Shown here piece by piece: positions 16,136 to 25,714 of a stretch of 64,000 nt of DNA. Position 1 is the first letter of the stretch. Each line of letters begins with the position of its first letter. The stretch is from NCBI RefSeq assembly GCF_032814565.1, contig NZ_CP136521.1, positions 2,576,501 through 2,640,500 on the forward strand, in the 5' to 3' direction. Origin of the DNA: Hwangdonia lutea. GTDB taxonomy: Bacteria > Bacteroidota > Bacteroidia > Flavobacteriales > Flavobacteriaceae. A program made the translations under genes and the position numbers. The notes under the pieces were generated by a model. It worked only from the letters and a program-made list of their open reading frames with translations. It searched no databases and was not told the origin of the DNA.

Positions 16136-18403
16136 ATGGCATTTGACATCGATATGATAAAAGGTGTATACACCAAAATGGCAGAACGTGTGGATAAAGC
16201 GCGCGAGATTGTGGGTAAACCATTAACATTGTCAGAAAAGATATTGTATTCCCATCTTTGGGACGGAAACCCTACAAAAGCGTTTACAAGAGGAAAGGAT
16301 TATGTAGATTTTGCACCAGATAGAATCGCGTGTCAAGATGCAACCGCTCAAATGGCGTTATTGCAATTTATGCAAGCCGGAAAATCAAAGGTGGCGGTGC
16401 CTACAACGGTACATTGCGACCATTTAATTCAAGCCAAGGAAGGTGCCGAAACCGATTTAAAACATGCCAATAACGTAAGTAGCGAGGTTTTTAATTTTTT
16501 AGAATCCGTTTCAAATAAATACGGTATTGGTTTTTGGAAACCAGGTGCTGGAATTATTCACCAAGTTGTATTGGAAAATTATGCATTTCCAGGAGGTATG
16601 ATGATTGGTACCGATTCGCACACCGTAAATGCCGGTGGATTAGGAATGGTAGCCATTGGTGTTGGTGGGGCAGATGCTGTAGACGTTATGGCTGGTATGG
16701 CTTGGGAACTTAAATTCCCGAAGCTTATAGGTGTAAGATTAACCGGAAAATTATCGGGTTGGACTGCACCAAAAGATGTCATTTTAAAAGTAGCAGAAAT
16801 CCTCACGGTGAAAGGAGGAACTGGTGCTATTGTTGAATATTTCGGACCTGGAGCTACTGCGATGTCATGTACAGGAAAAGGTACTATTTGCAATATGGGT
16901 GCCGAAATAGGTGCTACCACATCTACATTTGGTTACGATGAATCGATGGAGCGTTATTTACGTGCTACAGATAGAGCTGATGTTGCCGATGCTGCAAACG
17001 CAGTAAAGGAGCATTTAACAGCCGATGCCGAAGTATATGCAAATCCAGAAAACTATTTTGATCAAGTTATCGATATTAATTTATCTGAATTGGGGCCTTT
17101 GTTAAACGGTCCTTTTACACCAGATTTATCAACAAATGTAGGTAGCGAAATGACCGATAAAGCGAAAGCTAACGATTGGCCAATTACTGTTGAATGGGGT
17201 TTAATAGGGTCTTGTACCAACTCGTCTTACGAAGATTTATCGCGTGCCTCATCTATTGCACAACAAGCTTTGGATAAAGGATTGAAAATGAAATCGGAAC
17301 TGGGCATCAACCCAGGGTCTGAGCAAGTGCGTTACACCGCAGAACGCGATGGTATTTTAGAAGTGTTTGAAAACTTAGACGCTAAAATATTCACCAATGC
17401 TTGCGGCCCATGTATTGGACAATGGGCACGATATTCAGATCCTAAAAATGCACCAAAAAACAGTATCGTGCATTCTTTTAATAGAAACTTTGCGAAACGT
17501 GCCGACGGGAATCCAAACACCCATGCTTTTGTAGCCTCACCAGAAATTACGGCTGCTATCGCTATTGCAGGTCGATTGGATTTTAATCCGCTTAAAGACA
17601 AGTTGATTAATGAAAATGGAGAAGAAGTAATGTTCGACGAGCCAACAGGATGGGAACTGCCACCAAAAGGTTTCGATGTAAAGGACAATGGTTATTTAGC
17701 TCCTGAAGCAGACGGAAGTCATGTGCAAGTTTCGGTTAAAGACGACTCAGAGCGTCTACAATTATTAACACCTTTCGAGCCTATCGGAAACAGTATTACA
17801 GGTGCTAAATTATTAATAAAGGCTTTTGGCAAATGTACTACCGACCATATTTCTATGGCGGGGCCATGGTTGCGTTTCAGAGGGCATTTAGATAATATTG
17901 CAAACAACACCTTAATAGGGGCCGTAAATGCTTTTAATAAAAAAACAAACTTTGTTAAAAACCAACTAACAGGCGATTATGGTGGCGTTCCCGATGTACA
18001 GCGTGAATACAAAAAAGCGGGCATTAAAACTATTGTAGTTGGCGATCATAACTATGGCGAAGGTTCTTCCAGAGAGCATGCTGCCATGCAACCAAGACAT
18101 TTAGGTGTTGCGGCTGTTATTGTTAAATCCTTTGCGCGTATCCACGAAACAAACCTTAAAAAACAAGGTATGTTGGGGTTAACCTTTGCTAACGAAAGCG
18201 ATTACGATTTAATTAAAGAAGACGATACATTCAACTTTATAGATTTAAACGAATTTGCACCGGGAAAACAGTTAACATTAGAAGCCGTTCATGCCGATGG
18301 GTCTAAAGACATCATTAAGTTGAACCACACTTATAACGATGCCCAAATCGAGTGGTACAATTACGGTTCGGCACTTAATTTAATTAAGAAGCAAAACGCA
18401 TAA
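16136..18403 (+). CDS. acn: aconitate hydratase
   Basis: 755 residues, the length of the mitochondrial-type aconitase. Isomerises citrate to isocitrate in the TCA cycle using a [4Fe-4S] cluster. Cluster cysteines are visible in [10 protein letters not shown] (first Cys) and [10 protein letters not shown] (the Cys-x2-Cys pair, near 17401). Other signatures: [32 protein letters not shown], and the swivel domain [22 protein letters not shown] with [14 protein letters not shown]. Single-gene transcript with its own -7 box and terminator. Confidence 0.97.
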   Translation: MAFDIDMIKGVYTKMAERVDKAREIVGKPLTLSEKILYSHLWDGNPTKAFTRGKDYVDFAPDRIACQDATAQMALLQFMQAGKSKVAVPTTVHCDHLIQAKEGAETDLKHANNVSSEVFNFLESVSNKYGIGFWKPGAGIIHQVVLENYAFPGGMMIGTDSHTVNAGGLGMVAIGVGGADAVDVMAGMAWELKFPKLIGVRLTGKLSGWTAPKDVILKVAEILTVKGGTGAIVEYFGPGATAMSCTGKGTICNMGAEIGATTSTFGYDESMERYLRATDRADVADAANAVKEHLTADAEVYANPENYFDQVIDINLSELGPLLNGPFTPDLSTNVGSEMTDKAKANDWPITVEWGLIGSCTNSSYEDLSRASSIAQQALDKGLKMKSELGINPGSEQVRYTAERDGILEVFENLDAKIFTNACGPCIGQWARYSDPKNAPKNSIVHSFNRNFAKRADGNPNTHAFVASPEITAAIAIAGRLDFNPLKDKLINENGEEVMFDEPTGWELPPKGFDVKDNGYLAPEADGSHVQVSVKDDSERLQLLTPFEPIGNSITGAKLLIKAFGKCTTDHISMAGPWLRFRGHLDNIANNTLIGAVNAFNKKTNFVKNQLTGDYGGVPDVQREYKKAGIKTIVVGDHNYGEGSSREHAAMQPRHLGVAAVIVKSFARIHETNLKKQGMLGLTFANESDYDLIKEDDTFNFIDLNEFAPGKQLTLEAVHADGSKDIIKLNHTYNDAQIEWYNYGSALNLIKKQNA

Positions 18404-18434
18404 TTTTTTAAAACCTGCAAGGTTATTTAGTAAT

Positions 18435-18466
18435 AAAAAATCCAGTTCTTGAGCTGGATTTTTTTT
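18435..18466 (+). terminator. terminator after aconitase
   Basis: Hairpin AAAAAATCCAG - loop - CTGGATTTTTT followed by further T residues, 32 bp after the stop codon. Confidence 0.85.
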
Positions 18467-18484
18467 GGTTTTATAACTTAGGGT

Positions 18485-18695
18485 TGTGAGTGGGCTTTCC
18501 GCTGTATCTTTTTTTGCGTCATTGCGAGGAGTGGGCAAGGTATCAATCTGTTAAATTATAACTCTAAATCAAAGCGCGTTTTCTTATTTCCAAAAAAGGA
18601 TGCCGCTTCTCCCGATAGCTATCGAGACCCTAACGCGCATTTTTGCGGGATTGGTTTTATTTAATCAAAGGTTAGCTTGTTTTTGGAAAGGTTCT
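18485..18695. repeat. composite dispersed repeat, copy A
   Basis: About 210 bp that align along their length with 37583-37772. Conserved landmarks in order: GGCTTTCCGCTGTATCTTTT, the REP-like CGTCATTGCGAGGAG, ATCTGTTAAATTATAA, AAAAAAGGATGCCGCT, CCCTAACGCGC, and TTGTTTTTGGAA. Copy A carries an extra palindromic piece (CCCGATAGCTATCGAG) inside. It fills most of the gap between aconitase and the ACBP gene; no gene is credible in it. Confidence 0.65.
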
Positions 18696-18777
18696 TCAAC
18701 AGAGGCGCATTGTAGTTTTTTACGCTTTTATTTTGTTGAGAAGTGTATTGAGTTTTCTTTTGGGCTAGCCGTAAAAA

Positions 18778-19044
18778 TTATTTTCGATACAAAAAATAAT
18801 TATTAACCAAATTTATGTATTCCTGTTTGGCTTCGTCTTCCGAAATGTTTTCAGTTTGAAACAACGCATTGGTCTTAAAAGCATTTATAATAGGTTTTTT
18901 GCTTCGTGGTTTCCCATAATCATTAGTCGCTCGTTTGTAGTAAGCGTATAGCTTTAAAAGCGTATCGGCCGGAAAAGGCTCCGTATGGGCATTTACTCGA
19001 TCAACCGCGTCTTTAAATTCTATGTCTAATTTATCATTACTCAT
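18778..19044 (-). CDS. acyl-CoA-binding protein
   Basis: 88 residues from the ATG at 19044, which overlaps the psd stop as ATGAGTAA. Typical ACBP length and motifs: LDIEFKDAVDRVNA, LLKLYAYYKRAT (acyl-CoA-binding Tyr/Lys helix), YGKPRSKKPI and EDEAKQEYINLVNNYF. It binds long-chain acyl-CoA in the cytosol. As last gene of a phospholipid operon it may buffer acyl-CoA for lipid synthesis; ACBP is common in eukaryotes and patchy in bacteria, but I believe it is regular in this family. Confidence 0.88.
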   Translation of the reverse strand: MSNDKLDIEFKDAVDRVNAHTEPFPADTLLKLYAYYKRATNDYGKPRSKKPIINAFKTNALFQTENISEDEAKQEYINLVNNYFLYRK

Positions 19045-19693
19045 CAACTTCTGCAATAATACTTTCGCCGCCGCGTACTTTTTGGTTAAGCTTTACTTTA
19101 ATATTGGTATTTAATGGTAAAAACAAATCCACTCTAGACCCAAATTTTATAAATCCAGAATCTGCTCCTTGTATCACTTTATCGTTTGGTTTGGCATAAT
19201 TAACAATACGTTTCGCCAAAGCACCGGCAATTTGCCTGTAAAGCACTTTTCCGTAAGTTTCGTTTTCTACAACAACCGTTGTACGTTCGTTTTCTTCGCT
19301 CGCTTTTGGATGCCACGCCACTAAATATTTACCCTTGTGGTATTTGCTAAAAACCACATGTCCGCTAATAGGATAACGCGTTACGTGCACATTTATTGGC
19401 GACATAAATACGCTAACCTGAAGGCGTTTTTCATTAAAGTATTCTTTTTCAAAAACCTCTTCAATAACAACCACTTTCCCATCAACAGGTGAGACCACCT
19501 GCTTATCATTAATACCGGTAATTCGTTTAGGGTTTCTAAAAAACTGAAGAATCAAAATAAAGAAACCCAGCAGTATAATCAATACAAGTGTACGGAGCCA
19601 TGTTATGGTTATTAAACTGTCAACTAATAAAAATGCGGCAACAATAATAACCAATGTTACAAATATAATTTTATGGCCTTCTTTATGAAACAT
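19037..19693 (-). CDS. psd: phosphatidylserine decarboxylase family protein
   Basis: 218 residues, the short form. Forms phosphatidylethanolamine from phosphatidylserine at the membrane. Two N-terminal hydrophobic helices (about 8-50), then VVSPVDGKVVVIEE, SVFMSPINVHVTRYPISG, HPKASEENERTTVVVE and the self-processing site in IKFGSRVDLFLP, where the Gly-Ser bond is cut to create the pyruvoyl group. Overlaps cdsA by 11 bp and ACBP by 8 bp, so translation is coupled. Confidence 0.93.
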   Translation of the reverse strand: MFHKEGHKIIFVTLVIIVAAFLLVDSLITITWLRTLVLIILLGFFILILQFFRNPKRITGINDKQVVSPVDGKVVVIEEVFEKEYFNEKRLQVSVFMSPINVHVTRYPISGHVVFSKYHKGKYLVAWHPKASEENERTTVVVENETYGKVLYRQIAGALAKRIVNYAKPNDKVIQGADSGFIKFGSRVDLFLPLNTNIKVKLNQKVRGGESIIAEVDE

Positions 19694-20504
19694 ATTGTAA
19701 AATTCTTAAAAATAAATATATAAATGGCGCAGCAAAAATAATACTATCCAGCCTATCTAGCAATCCGCCATGTCCGGGCATAATAATACCACTATCCTTT
19801 ACGTTGGCTTGTCGTTTAAATTTCGATTCAATTAAATCGCCTATCGTTCCAAAAACGCTAATAATAATGCTTAAAATTAGCCAATGAGTAAAGTTTAAAG
19901 TTTCTGTAAAGGTAGCAATAAAATAGCTTGCAATACAGGAAAAAAACAAACCGCCCATAAAGCCTTCAACGGTTTTTTTTGGTGAAATTTTCTTGAACAG
20001 CTTCTGTTTTCCAAAGTTTTTACCCACGAGATACGCAAAGGAGTCGTTCACCCAAACTAAAATAAAAGCCCCTAATAATATGTTGGGGTTGTACGTGTGA
20101 TGGTAATTGGCAATAAGTATTAGAAACACAAAAGCGCTAGAAATATAAAAGGTTGTAAGAAGATACCGTTTGGAACTAAATAATGGAATGGTTTTTTCTG
20201 AAAACAAGTCTTTTATTAAAAACAATTGCACAAAAATGGTGATGACCATTAAGATTTGAGTGGCTTCGTCTAAGCCTGTATTGGTGTTTAAAACGAGTTG
20301 CCAATAGCCAAATACCAAGTAAAGCACAACGAAGACAAAGTAAGGAATAATACTTTTTAGCTGAATAAGTTTTTTAAACTCACCCATGCAAATTAAACCG
20401 AAAACAAAAAAGAGAATGATTAATGCATGCTCGTTAAATAAACAGCCTATTAACAATAAAACGTAAATCAAACCAGAAAAGGCTCGTATTAAAGTTTCTT
20501 TCAT
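19683..20504 (-). CDS. cdsA: phosphatidate cytidylyltransferase
   Basis: 273 residues with about seven membrane helices; makes CDP-diacylglycerol from phosphatidate and CTP. The CDP-DAG synthase signature is complete near the C-terminus: ESKFKRQANVKDSG then IIMPGHGGLLDRLDS. It supplies the substrate for phosphatidylserine synthesis and hence for the adjacent decarboxylase. It starts 4 bp after the LUD gene stop. Confidence 0.95.
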   Translation of the reverse strand: MKETLIRAFSGLIYVLLLIGCLFNEHALIILFFVFGLICMGEFKKLIQLKSIIPYFVFVVLYLVFGYWQLVLNTNTGLDEATQILMVITIFVQLFLIKDLFSEKTIPLFSSKRYLLTTFYISSAFVFLILIANYHHTYNPNILLGAFILVWVNDSFAYLVGKNFGKQKLFKKISPKKTVEGFMGGLFFSCIASYFIATFTETLNFTHWLILSIIISVFGTIGDLIESKFKRQANVKDSGIIMPGHGGLLDRLDSIIFAAPFIYLFLRILQYVS

Positions 20505-20508
20505 CTGT

Positions 20509-21117
20509 TTACAAGTCTTCTAAAAGGAGTAGATATAGGTTTTTTGCACTACTACCATAACTTAAAAAATCTTTGTCGTCGTTAGATTTAAAGTGTTTTA
20601 TGGTGGTGATATTTGTTGGAATTTTTTGTCGACTTTTAGATTTTATACCACGTAAACCTTCGCCTATATTTTCTACAATTTGGCTTGTTGTTGCAAAAAC
20701 GACAAAGTTAACGGGGAGTTCGGTAAGTTTTTTTTCGTAAATCTGTTTTGAAGAAATTAACAAAGACCCATCGTTTGCTATTAAGTTTTCGCAAGTGGTT
20801 AGGAAAAACGCAGCATCGCTAATTAATGCTGTAGTTTGTAAATTACAATTCTTGAATTTGTCTTTTAAGTTTTTGTCTAATACAAGCGTTTTTTGGGTGT
20901 TCCATTCGTTTTCATCAATGATATTATTTAAGTTCTGAAAGATTTCGTTTAAATCTTCGCAATACAAAAACTTGCCACCATTAGCTTTAAAGTTTATGGT
21001 AAACCTTTCGTCTATTGGCAGTTTTACTTCGGGCATATATTTGCCTCTATCATTGGATTTTAGCTCTTCCTGTGTGCTGTCAGATTTTGAACCAAAAATT
21101 TTTCTAAAAAGACTCAT
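20509..21117 (-). CDS. LUD domain protein (LutC/YkgG-like)
   Basis: 202 residues. The LUD fold is indicated by ALISDAAFFLTTCENLIANDGSLL, NFVVFATTSQIVENIGEGLRGI and the terminal region NLYLLLLED. Family members take part in L-lactate oxidation, but here no lutA or lutB is adjacent; the gene lies between ftsH and cdsA as in many Flavobacteriia, so its role may be unrelated to lactate. Cytosolic. Function uncertain. Confidence 0.85.
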   Translation of the reverse strand: MSLFRKIFGSKSDSTQEELKSNDRGKYMPEVKLPIDERFTINFKANGGKFLYCEDLNEIFQNLNNIIDENEWNTQKTLVLDKNLKDKFKNCNLQTTALISDAAFFLTTCENLIANDGSLLISSKQIYEKKLTELPVNFVVFATTSQIVENIGEGLRGIKSKSRQKIPTNITTIKHFKSNDDKDFLSYGSSAKNLYLLLLEDL

Positions 21118-21163
21118 CTAGGTTGTTGCTATTAACTCCATTTTTCAGGGGTTTATCAAATAT

Positions 21164-21205
21164 AAAAAATCTTAAACTAACCATAGGCTTAATTTAAGAT
21201 TTTTA
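21164..21205 (-). terminator. terminator after ftsH
   Basis: Perfect 12-bp arms AAAAATCTTAAA / TTTAAGATTTTT between the ftsH and LUD genes, with A/T-rich flanks on both sides. It may attenuate rather than end transcription into the lipid genes. Confidence 0.55.
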
Positions 21206-21235
21206 CTAAAAGCTTAACATAATTTTTTTATGAAG

Positions 21236-23203
21236 TTACTCTTTATCTTCTAATGTTTCTTCTTTTTTAACTTCAATAGGATCTTCTTTTTCAAAAGGAC
21301 GCTTTCCGAATATTTTCTCTAAATTATCCTTAAAAATAACTTCTTTTTCCAATAGCACTTCTGCAAGTTGTGTTAATTTATCTTTATTTTCTTCAAGCAA
21401 TTTAACGGCTCTTTGGTACTGTTCTTCAATAATTGCAGAGATTTCTTTATCAATTAATTCTGCAGTTTGCTCACTGTAAGGTTTTGTAAAGCCGTACTCA
21501 CTTTGCCCTGAAGAATCGTAATATGTTAAATTTCCAACTTTTTCGCTTAGTCCGTAAACGGTTACCATGGCTCTTGCCTGTTTGGTGACTTTTTCCAAAT
21601 CGCTTAATGCCCCCGTAGAAATTTTATTGAAAATAACTTTTTCGGCAGCACGACCACCAAGGGCAGCACACATTTCGTCAAGCATTTGCTCTGGATGAAC
21701 AATTAAGCGCTCTTCGGGCAAATACCATGCGGCGCCTAATGAGCGGCCACGAGGCACAATAGTTACTTTAACCAATGGAGATGCGTGTTCAAGCATCCAG
21801 CTCACCACAGCGTGCCCCGCCTCGTGATATGCCACGGCTTTTTTCTCGCTAGGGGTAATAATTTTATTTTTCTTTTCTAAACCGCCAATAATTCTATCAA
21901 CAGCATCTAAGAAATCCTGTTTGTCAACCTCTTTTTTACCGTTTCTAGCGGCAATTAAAGCAGCTTCGTTACACACATTGGCAATATCTGCCCCGGAGAA
22001 ACCAGGAGTTTGTTTTGATAGGAAATCGATATCTAAATCTTTGGCTTTTTTTAGCGGACGTAAGTGCACCTCAAAAATCTCTTTACGTTCGCGAACATCT
22101 GGTAAATCGACAAAAATCTGTCTATCAAAACGTCCGGCACGCATTAAGGCTTTGTCTAAAATATCGGCTCTGTTGGTCGCAGCAAGCACAATCACGTTTG
22201 TATTTGTACCAAAGCCATCCATTTCGGTTAACAACTGATTTAAGGTGTTTTCACGCTCGTCGTTACTACCCGACATGGCATTTTTACCTCTGGCACGACC
22301 AATGGCATCAATTTCGTCAATAAATATAATTGATGGTGATTTTTCTTTGGCTTGTTTAAACAAATCGCGCACACGCGACGCACCAACACCAACAAACATC
22401 TCGACAAAATCTGAACCAGATAATGAGAAAAATGGCACCTTAGCTTCTCCGGCGACGGCTTTTGCCAAAAGTGTTTTTCCGGTTCCTGGAGGGCCAACAA
22501 GTAAGGCGCCTTTGGGTATTTTACCTCCTAGAGTGGTGTATTTTTCCGGGAATTTTAAAAAGTCTACAATTTCCTGTACTTCTTCTTTTGCACCTTCTAA
22601 TCCTGCAACATCTTTAAAACTGGTTTTAACTTCGGTGTTTTGATCGAATAGTTTTGCTTTCGATTTTCCGATATTAAAAATTTGTCCGCCAGCACCACCA
22701 CCAGCACCACCAGACATACGGCGCATAATAAATATCCAAACGCCTATTAATAAGACAAATGGTAGGATACCGATTAAAAAATCGCTTAAATTGCTGGTTT
22801 CCGTATCAAACTTTATAACGGGCTTGTTTGGTAAATCTTTAGTGATTTCATTTAACCTGTTTTCAAAATTCTGAAGATCACCAAATTCAAATTTATAATT
22901 TGGCAATTTAGTTGCCGAGGGAATAAACGTTTGGGGTTTCGAGTTTTTATGAACATCTTTGGTCATTGCCTCGGTAGTTAAATATACCTTGGCAACTCGG
23001 GTGTTCTTTATAATGTCTACCTTGTCAACATCACCGTCTTGCAGATATTTAAAAAATTCTGAAGGCGTTGTAGCATTTCCATCTTGATAACTGCCACTGC
23101 TAAATAATTGGAATCCTAAAAAAATCGCTAGTACGATGCCGTAAATCCAATACGGACTAAACTTAGGTTTTTTATCTTTTATGTTTTTTTTGTCGTTTGC
23201 CAT
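21236..23203 (-). CDS. ftsH: ATP-dependent zinc metalloprotease FtsH
   Basis: 655 residues from the ATG at 23203; a longer in-frame start would run into rsfS. Membrane helices at about 17-37 and 145-167 flank the periplasmic domain. The AAA module has [19 protein letters not shown] and the SRH block [19 protein letters not shown]; the protease has the zinc motif HEAGH. A Gly-rich linker ([10 protein letters not shown]) follows the second helix. Degrades misfolded membrane proteins and regulatory substrates. Follows rsfS with an 8-bp gap. Confidence 0.97.
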   Translation of the reverse strand: MANDKKNIKDKKPKFSPYWIYGIVLAIFLGFQLFSSGSYQDGNATTPSEFFKYLQDGDVDKVDIIKNTRVAKVYLTTEAMTKDVHKNSKPQTFIPSATKLPNYKFEFGDLQNFENRLNEITKDLPNKPVIKFDTETSNLSDFLIGILPFVLLIGVWIFIMRRMSGGAGGGAGGQIFNIGKSKAKLFDQNTEVKTSFKDVAGLEGAKEEVQEIVDFLKFPEKYTTLGGKIPKGALLVGPPGTGKTLLAKAVAGEAKVPFFSLSGSDFVEMFVGVGASRVRDLFKQAKEKSPSIIFIDEIDAIGRARGKNAMSGSNDERENTLNQLLTEMDGFGTNTNVIVLAATNRADILDKALMRAGRFDRQIFVDLPDVRERKEIFEVHLRPLKKAKDLDIDFLSKQTPGFSGADIANVCNEAALIAARNGKKEVDKQDFLDAVDRIIGGLEKKNKIITPSEKKAVAYHEAGHAVVSWMLEHASPLVKVTIVPRGRSLGAAWYLPEERLIVHPEQMLDEMCAALGGRAAEKVIFNKISTGALSDLEKVTKQARAMVTVYGLSEKVGNLTYYDSSGQSEYGFTKPYSEQTAELIDKEISAIIEEQYQRAVKLLEENKDKLTQLAEVLLEKEVIFKDNLEKIFGKRPFEKEDPIEVKKEETLEDKE

Positions 23204-23211
23204 GTTTTTTA

Positions 23212-23583
23212 TTAGTAACTTGTTTCTATTACTGTTGTTTTTGCATCTCCCCAAAGACTCTCAATATCATAATATTCTCGAATATGTTTTTGAAATACGT
23301 GTACAACAATATTCACATAGTCTATTAACACCCATTCGGCATTATCTAAACCTTCAGTATGCCAAGGGTTGTCTTTAAGTTCTTTACTTACTTTTTTTTG
23401 TATTGAATTGACTATGGCGTTTACTTGTGTGTTCGAAGTACCTTCACAAATTATAAAGTAGTCGCAAACCGTATTTTCAATAGCTCTTAAATCTAAAATG
23501 TTTATCTCTTTACCTTTAACATCTTCAATGCCACTTATTATTACAGATATTAACTGATCTGGGCTTATATTTTCTTTCGCCAT
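23212..23583 (-). CDS. rsfS: ribosome silencing factor RsfS (Iojap/YbeB)
   Basis: 123 residues, family-typical. Binds ribosomal protein L14 and blocks subunit joining in starvation. Signatures: NILDLRAIENTVCDYFIICEGTS, WHTEGLDNAEWVLIDYVNIVVHVF and YYDIESLWGDA at the C-terminus. First gene of the leftward rsfS-ftsH-LUD-cdsA-psd-ACBP run, divergent from birA. Confidence 0.95.
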   Translation of the reverse strand: MAKENISPDQLISVIISGIEDVKGKEINILDLRAIENTVCDYFIICEGTSNTQVNAIVNSIQKKVSKELKDNPWHTEGLDNAEWVLIDYVNIVVHVFQKHIREYYDIESLWGDAKTTVIETSY

Positions 23584-23676
23584 TAATTTTATTTAATTTA
23601 TGCAAAGTTATTATTTTTTTAGTTCTTTATACTTTAAAATAATCATAAGATTTTAAAGGATTAAATTAACTTGTAA

Positions 23677-24405
23677 ATGCGTATAATCAAACTTGATGCC
23701 ATCGACTCAACAAATTCATTTTTAAAGGAAATGATTTATACTGAAGCCATTGCCGATTATACCATTGTGGTTGCCAAACACCAAACCAACGGGCGCGGGC
23801 AAATGGGTACAACTTGGGACTCTGATAAGGGCAAGAACCTTATGTTTAGTATGTTTAAGGACTTGAGCATCCATGTTGTGGAGTTCCCTTTTTACATTAG
23901 CATGGCTGTTTCGTTGGCTATTTTAAAGACCTTAAAAGCTTTGAATATACCCCAAGTGCGCATAAAATGGCCAAACGACATTTTGTCAGCAGACAAGAAA
24001 ATATGTGGGATTTTAATCGAAAATGTCATAAAAAACAAACTCAACTCCACCATCATTGGCGTTGGGATTAATGTAAACCAAACGGCGTTTAGCAACCTTC
24101 CTCAAGCCTCCTCGTTAAAAAACATCACTGGAGTACATTATGATTTAGATGAAATTTTACATCGTATTGTAAAACATATTAAAAGCTATTCTAAACTTTT
24201 ACAAGATGGAAAGTACGAGGCCGTTAAGAGTGAATATGAGGCTAACTTGTTTAGAAAAAACAAACCTTCAACATTTAAAAACGCTGAAGGTGATTTATTT
24301 TCGGGTTTTATTATTGGCGTTACCAAATACGGCAAGCTTCAAGTGCTTTTAGAAGACGAAATTATTAAAAAGTTCGATCTAAAAGAAATTACTTTAATGT
24401 ATTAA
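23677..24405 (+). CDS. birA: biotin-[acetyl-CoA-carboxylase] ligase
   Basis: 242 residues: catalytic and C-terminal domains only, without the N-terminal DNA-binding domain, so not a repressor. Attaches biotin to carboxyl carrier proteins. The biotinyl-AMP loop GRGQMGTTWDS lies at about residues 46-56; IKWPNDI and KKICGILIEN form the catalytic block, and the C-terminal SH3-like domain is GDLFSGFIIGVTKYGKLQV. Divergent from rsfS. Confidence 0.94.
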   Translation: MRIIKLDAIDSTNSFLKEMIYTEAIADYTIVVAKHQTNGRGQMGTTWDSDKGKNLMFSMFKDLSIHVVEFPFYISMAVSLAILKTLKALNIPQVRIKWPNDILSADKKICGILIENVIKNKLNSTIIGVGINVNQTAFSNLPQASSLKNITGVHYDLDEILHRIVKHIKSYSKLLQDGKYEAVKSEYEANLFRKNKPSTFKNAEGDLFSGFIIGVTKYGKLQVLLEDEIIKKFDLKEITLMY

Positions 24406-24445
24406 ATTTTAGGTGACTTCCAGAGCCTCATGCACCACTATGCTT

Positions 24446-24841
24446 TTAAATGGCTTCTGGTATGCTGGTGGCCAAGGTTTCAATAAATTTGCTTATTGGG
24501 CCTTTAATCATCATCGCCATCATGGGGTTAAAATCGCCTGTAAATTCCAATTGCACTTCGCTAGAGTCATTTCCTGTTTCAGCAATATTGCCAATTAACG
24601 AAAAATCCAATTTACCACCAGCGGCGCCCAACACAATTTTGTTTGGGGCTATGGCTTCTTTCTTTTTAAGGATTATTTCGGGCATGCCTTTTAGGGCAAA
24701 AAGAAATTTGTCGGTATCCAAAACCTCAAATTTACTTATGTTTTCTGGCATTAAAGCTTCAAAATTTTTAACATCCGATAAAAACTCAAAAACCTCTTGA
24801 GGTGATTTGCTAACGCTAATTTTAGGTGATTCTAATTTCAT
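24446..24841 (-). CDS. SRPBCC-fold protein (START/Bet v1-like)
   Basis: 131 residues. The fold is suggested by SVSKSPQEVFEFLSDVKNFEALMP (the common strand-helix opening of polyketide-cyclase-like proteins), the central strands FALKGMPEIILKKKEAI and IGNIAETGNDSSEVQLEFTGDF, and a long C-terminal helix KGPISKFIETLATSIPEAI. Such proteins bind hydrophobic ligands; the ligand here is unknown. Probably in one transcript downstream of pyrE. Confidence 0.85.
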   Translation of the reverse strand: MKLESPKISVSKSPQEVFEFLSDVKNFEALMPENISKFEVLDTDKFLFALKGMPEIILKKKEAIAPNKIVLGAAGGKLDFSLIGNIAETGNDSSEVQLEFTGDFNPMMAMMIKGPISKFIETLATSIPEAI

Positions 24842-24939
24842 TTACTTGTAATTTGTTTATCGTTAAATTGTAAAGTAGTTTGAATTCGTTATTTTTCGAC
24901 TATACGCCTTAACGACTCTAACAACTTTACGTTGCTACA

Positions 24940-25584
24940 TCAATTAGCGTTCCATTCGCTCGGGTTGCTGTTCCATTCAGACAAAGTTTCCAATTCTTTT
25001 TGAGATATGTAATTGGTTTCCAAAGCCTGTTCAAGTAAACTTTCGTAATTACTTAAGGTGTGCAGGCTAATATGTTCTTTTTTAAAGTTTTCTACAGCCA
25101 CATCAAAGCCATAGGTGAAAATAGCAACCATACCTTTTACGTTAATATTGGCTTCTTTCAAAGCTTTTACGGCATTTAAACTACTTTTGCCCGTGCTAAT
25201 TAAATCTTCAACCACCACCACATTTTGGCCGCTTTCCACAAAACCTTCAATCTGGTTTTTGCGTCCGTGGCCTTTAGCGTCTGGTCTCACGTAAATAAAA
25301 GGTAAGCCCAAATACTCTGCAACCAAAACGCCAATGCCAATGGCACCTGTTGCAACACCGGCAATAACATCGGGTTTGCCGTAATGTTTTTCAATTTGCT
25401 TGCCCATAACCTCGCGAATGTAGTTGCGGATGGGAGGAAAAGACAATATAATTCTGTTGTCGCAATAAATTGGCGATTTCCAGCCGGAAGCCCAAGTAAA
25501 CGGTTCCTGTGGGCTAAGTTTTATCGCATTAACTTGTAATAAAACTTCGGCGGTTTTTTTAGCGGTGTTCTTGTTAAAAATCAT
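24940..25584 (-). CDS. pyrE: orotate phosphoribosyltransferase
   Basis: 214 residues from the ATG at 25584, matching the family. Converts orotate and PRPP to OMP in pyrimidine synthesis. PRPP motif VVVVEDLISTGKS; the catalytic flexible loop RPDAKGHGRKNQIEG; N-terminal substrate segment FTWASGWKSPIYCDNR. A longer in-frame ORF begins at 25656, but a TAATTTTG -7 box at 25590-25597 lies inside that extension, so the short start is preferred and the mRNA would be nearly leaderless. Confidence 0.95.
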   Translation of the reverse strand: MIFNKNTAKKTAEVLLQVNAIKLSPQEPFTWASGWKSPIYCDNRIILSFPPIRNYIREVMGKQIEKHYGKPDVIAGVATGAIGIGVLVAEYLGLPFIYVRPDAKGHGRKNQIEGFVESGQNVVVVEDLISTGKSSLNAVKALKEANINVKGMVAIFTYGFDVAVENFKKEHISLHTLSNYESLLEQALETNYISQKELETLSEWNSNPSEWNAN

Positions 25585-25589
25585 AAACG

Positions 25590-25597
25590 CAAAATTA
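25590..25597 (-). promoter_or_regulatory. -7 box TAATTTTG of pyrE
   Basis: Exact TAnnTTTG on the minus strand, ending five bases before the ATG. It implies a leaderless or nearly leaderless transcript. Confidence 0.5.
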
Positions 25598-25669
25598 CAC
25601 ATAAATTTATTTTTATTGAGATGAACATTGATGAATAAAATTATTTTTTTTAACATTTGTTAAAATGGG

Positions 25670-25690
25670 CGTAAAAATGATATTTTTACG
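25670..25690. promoter_or_regulatory. palindrome in the pyrE/Nudix divergent region
   Basis: Perfect inverted repeat CGTAAAAAT - GAT - ATTTTTACG. It overlaps a near-consensus -7 box (TATTTTTA) for the rightward Nudix gene, so it could be an operator. It is also AT-rich enough to be fortuitous. Confidence 0.35.
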
Positions 25691-25714
25691 AAAATAAAAC
25701 CTAGCTCAACCCGT

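Noticed and set aside
17332-17688. 118-codon ORF antisense to aconitase
   Set aside because: Shadow of a conserved enzyme.
18600-18806. 68-codon ORF on the + strand in the gap after aconitase
   Set aside because: Lies inside composite repeat A and runs into the end of the ACBP gene; no family and no promoter.
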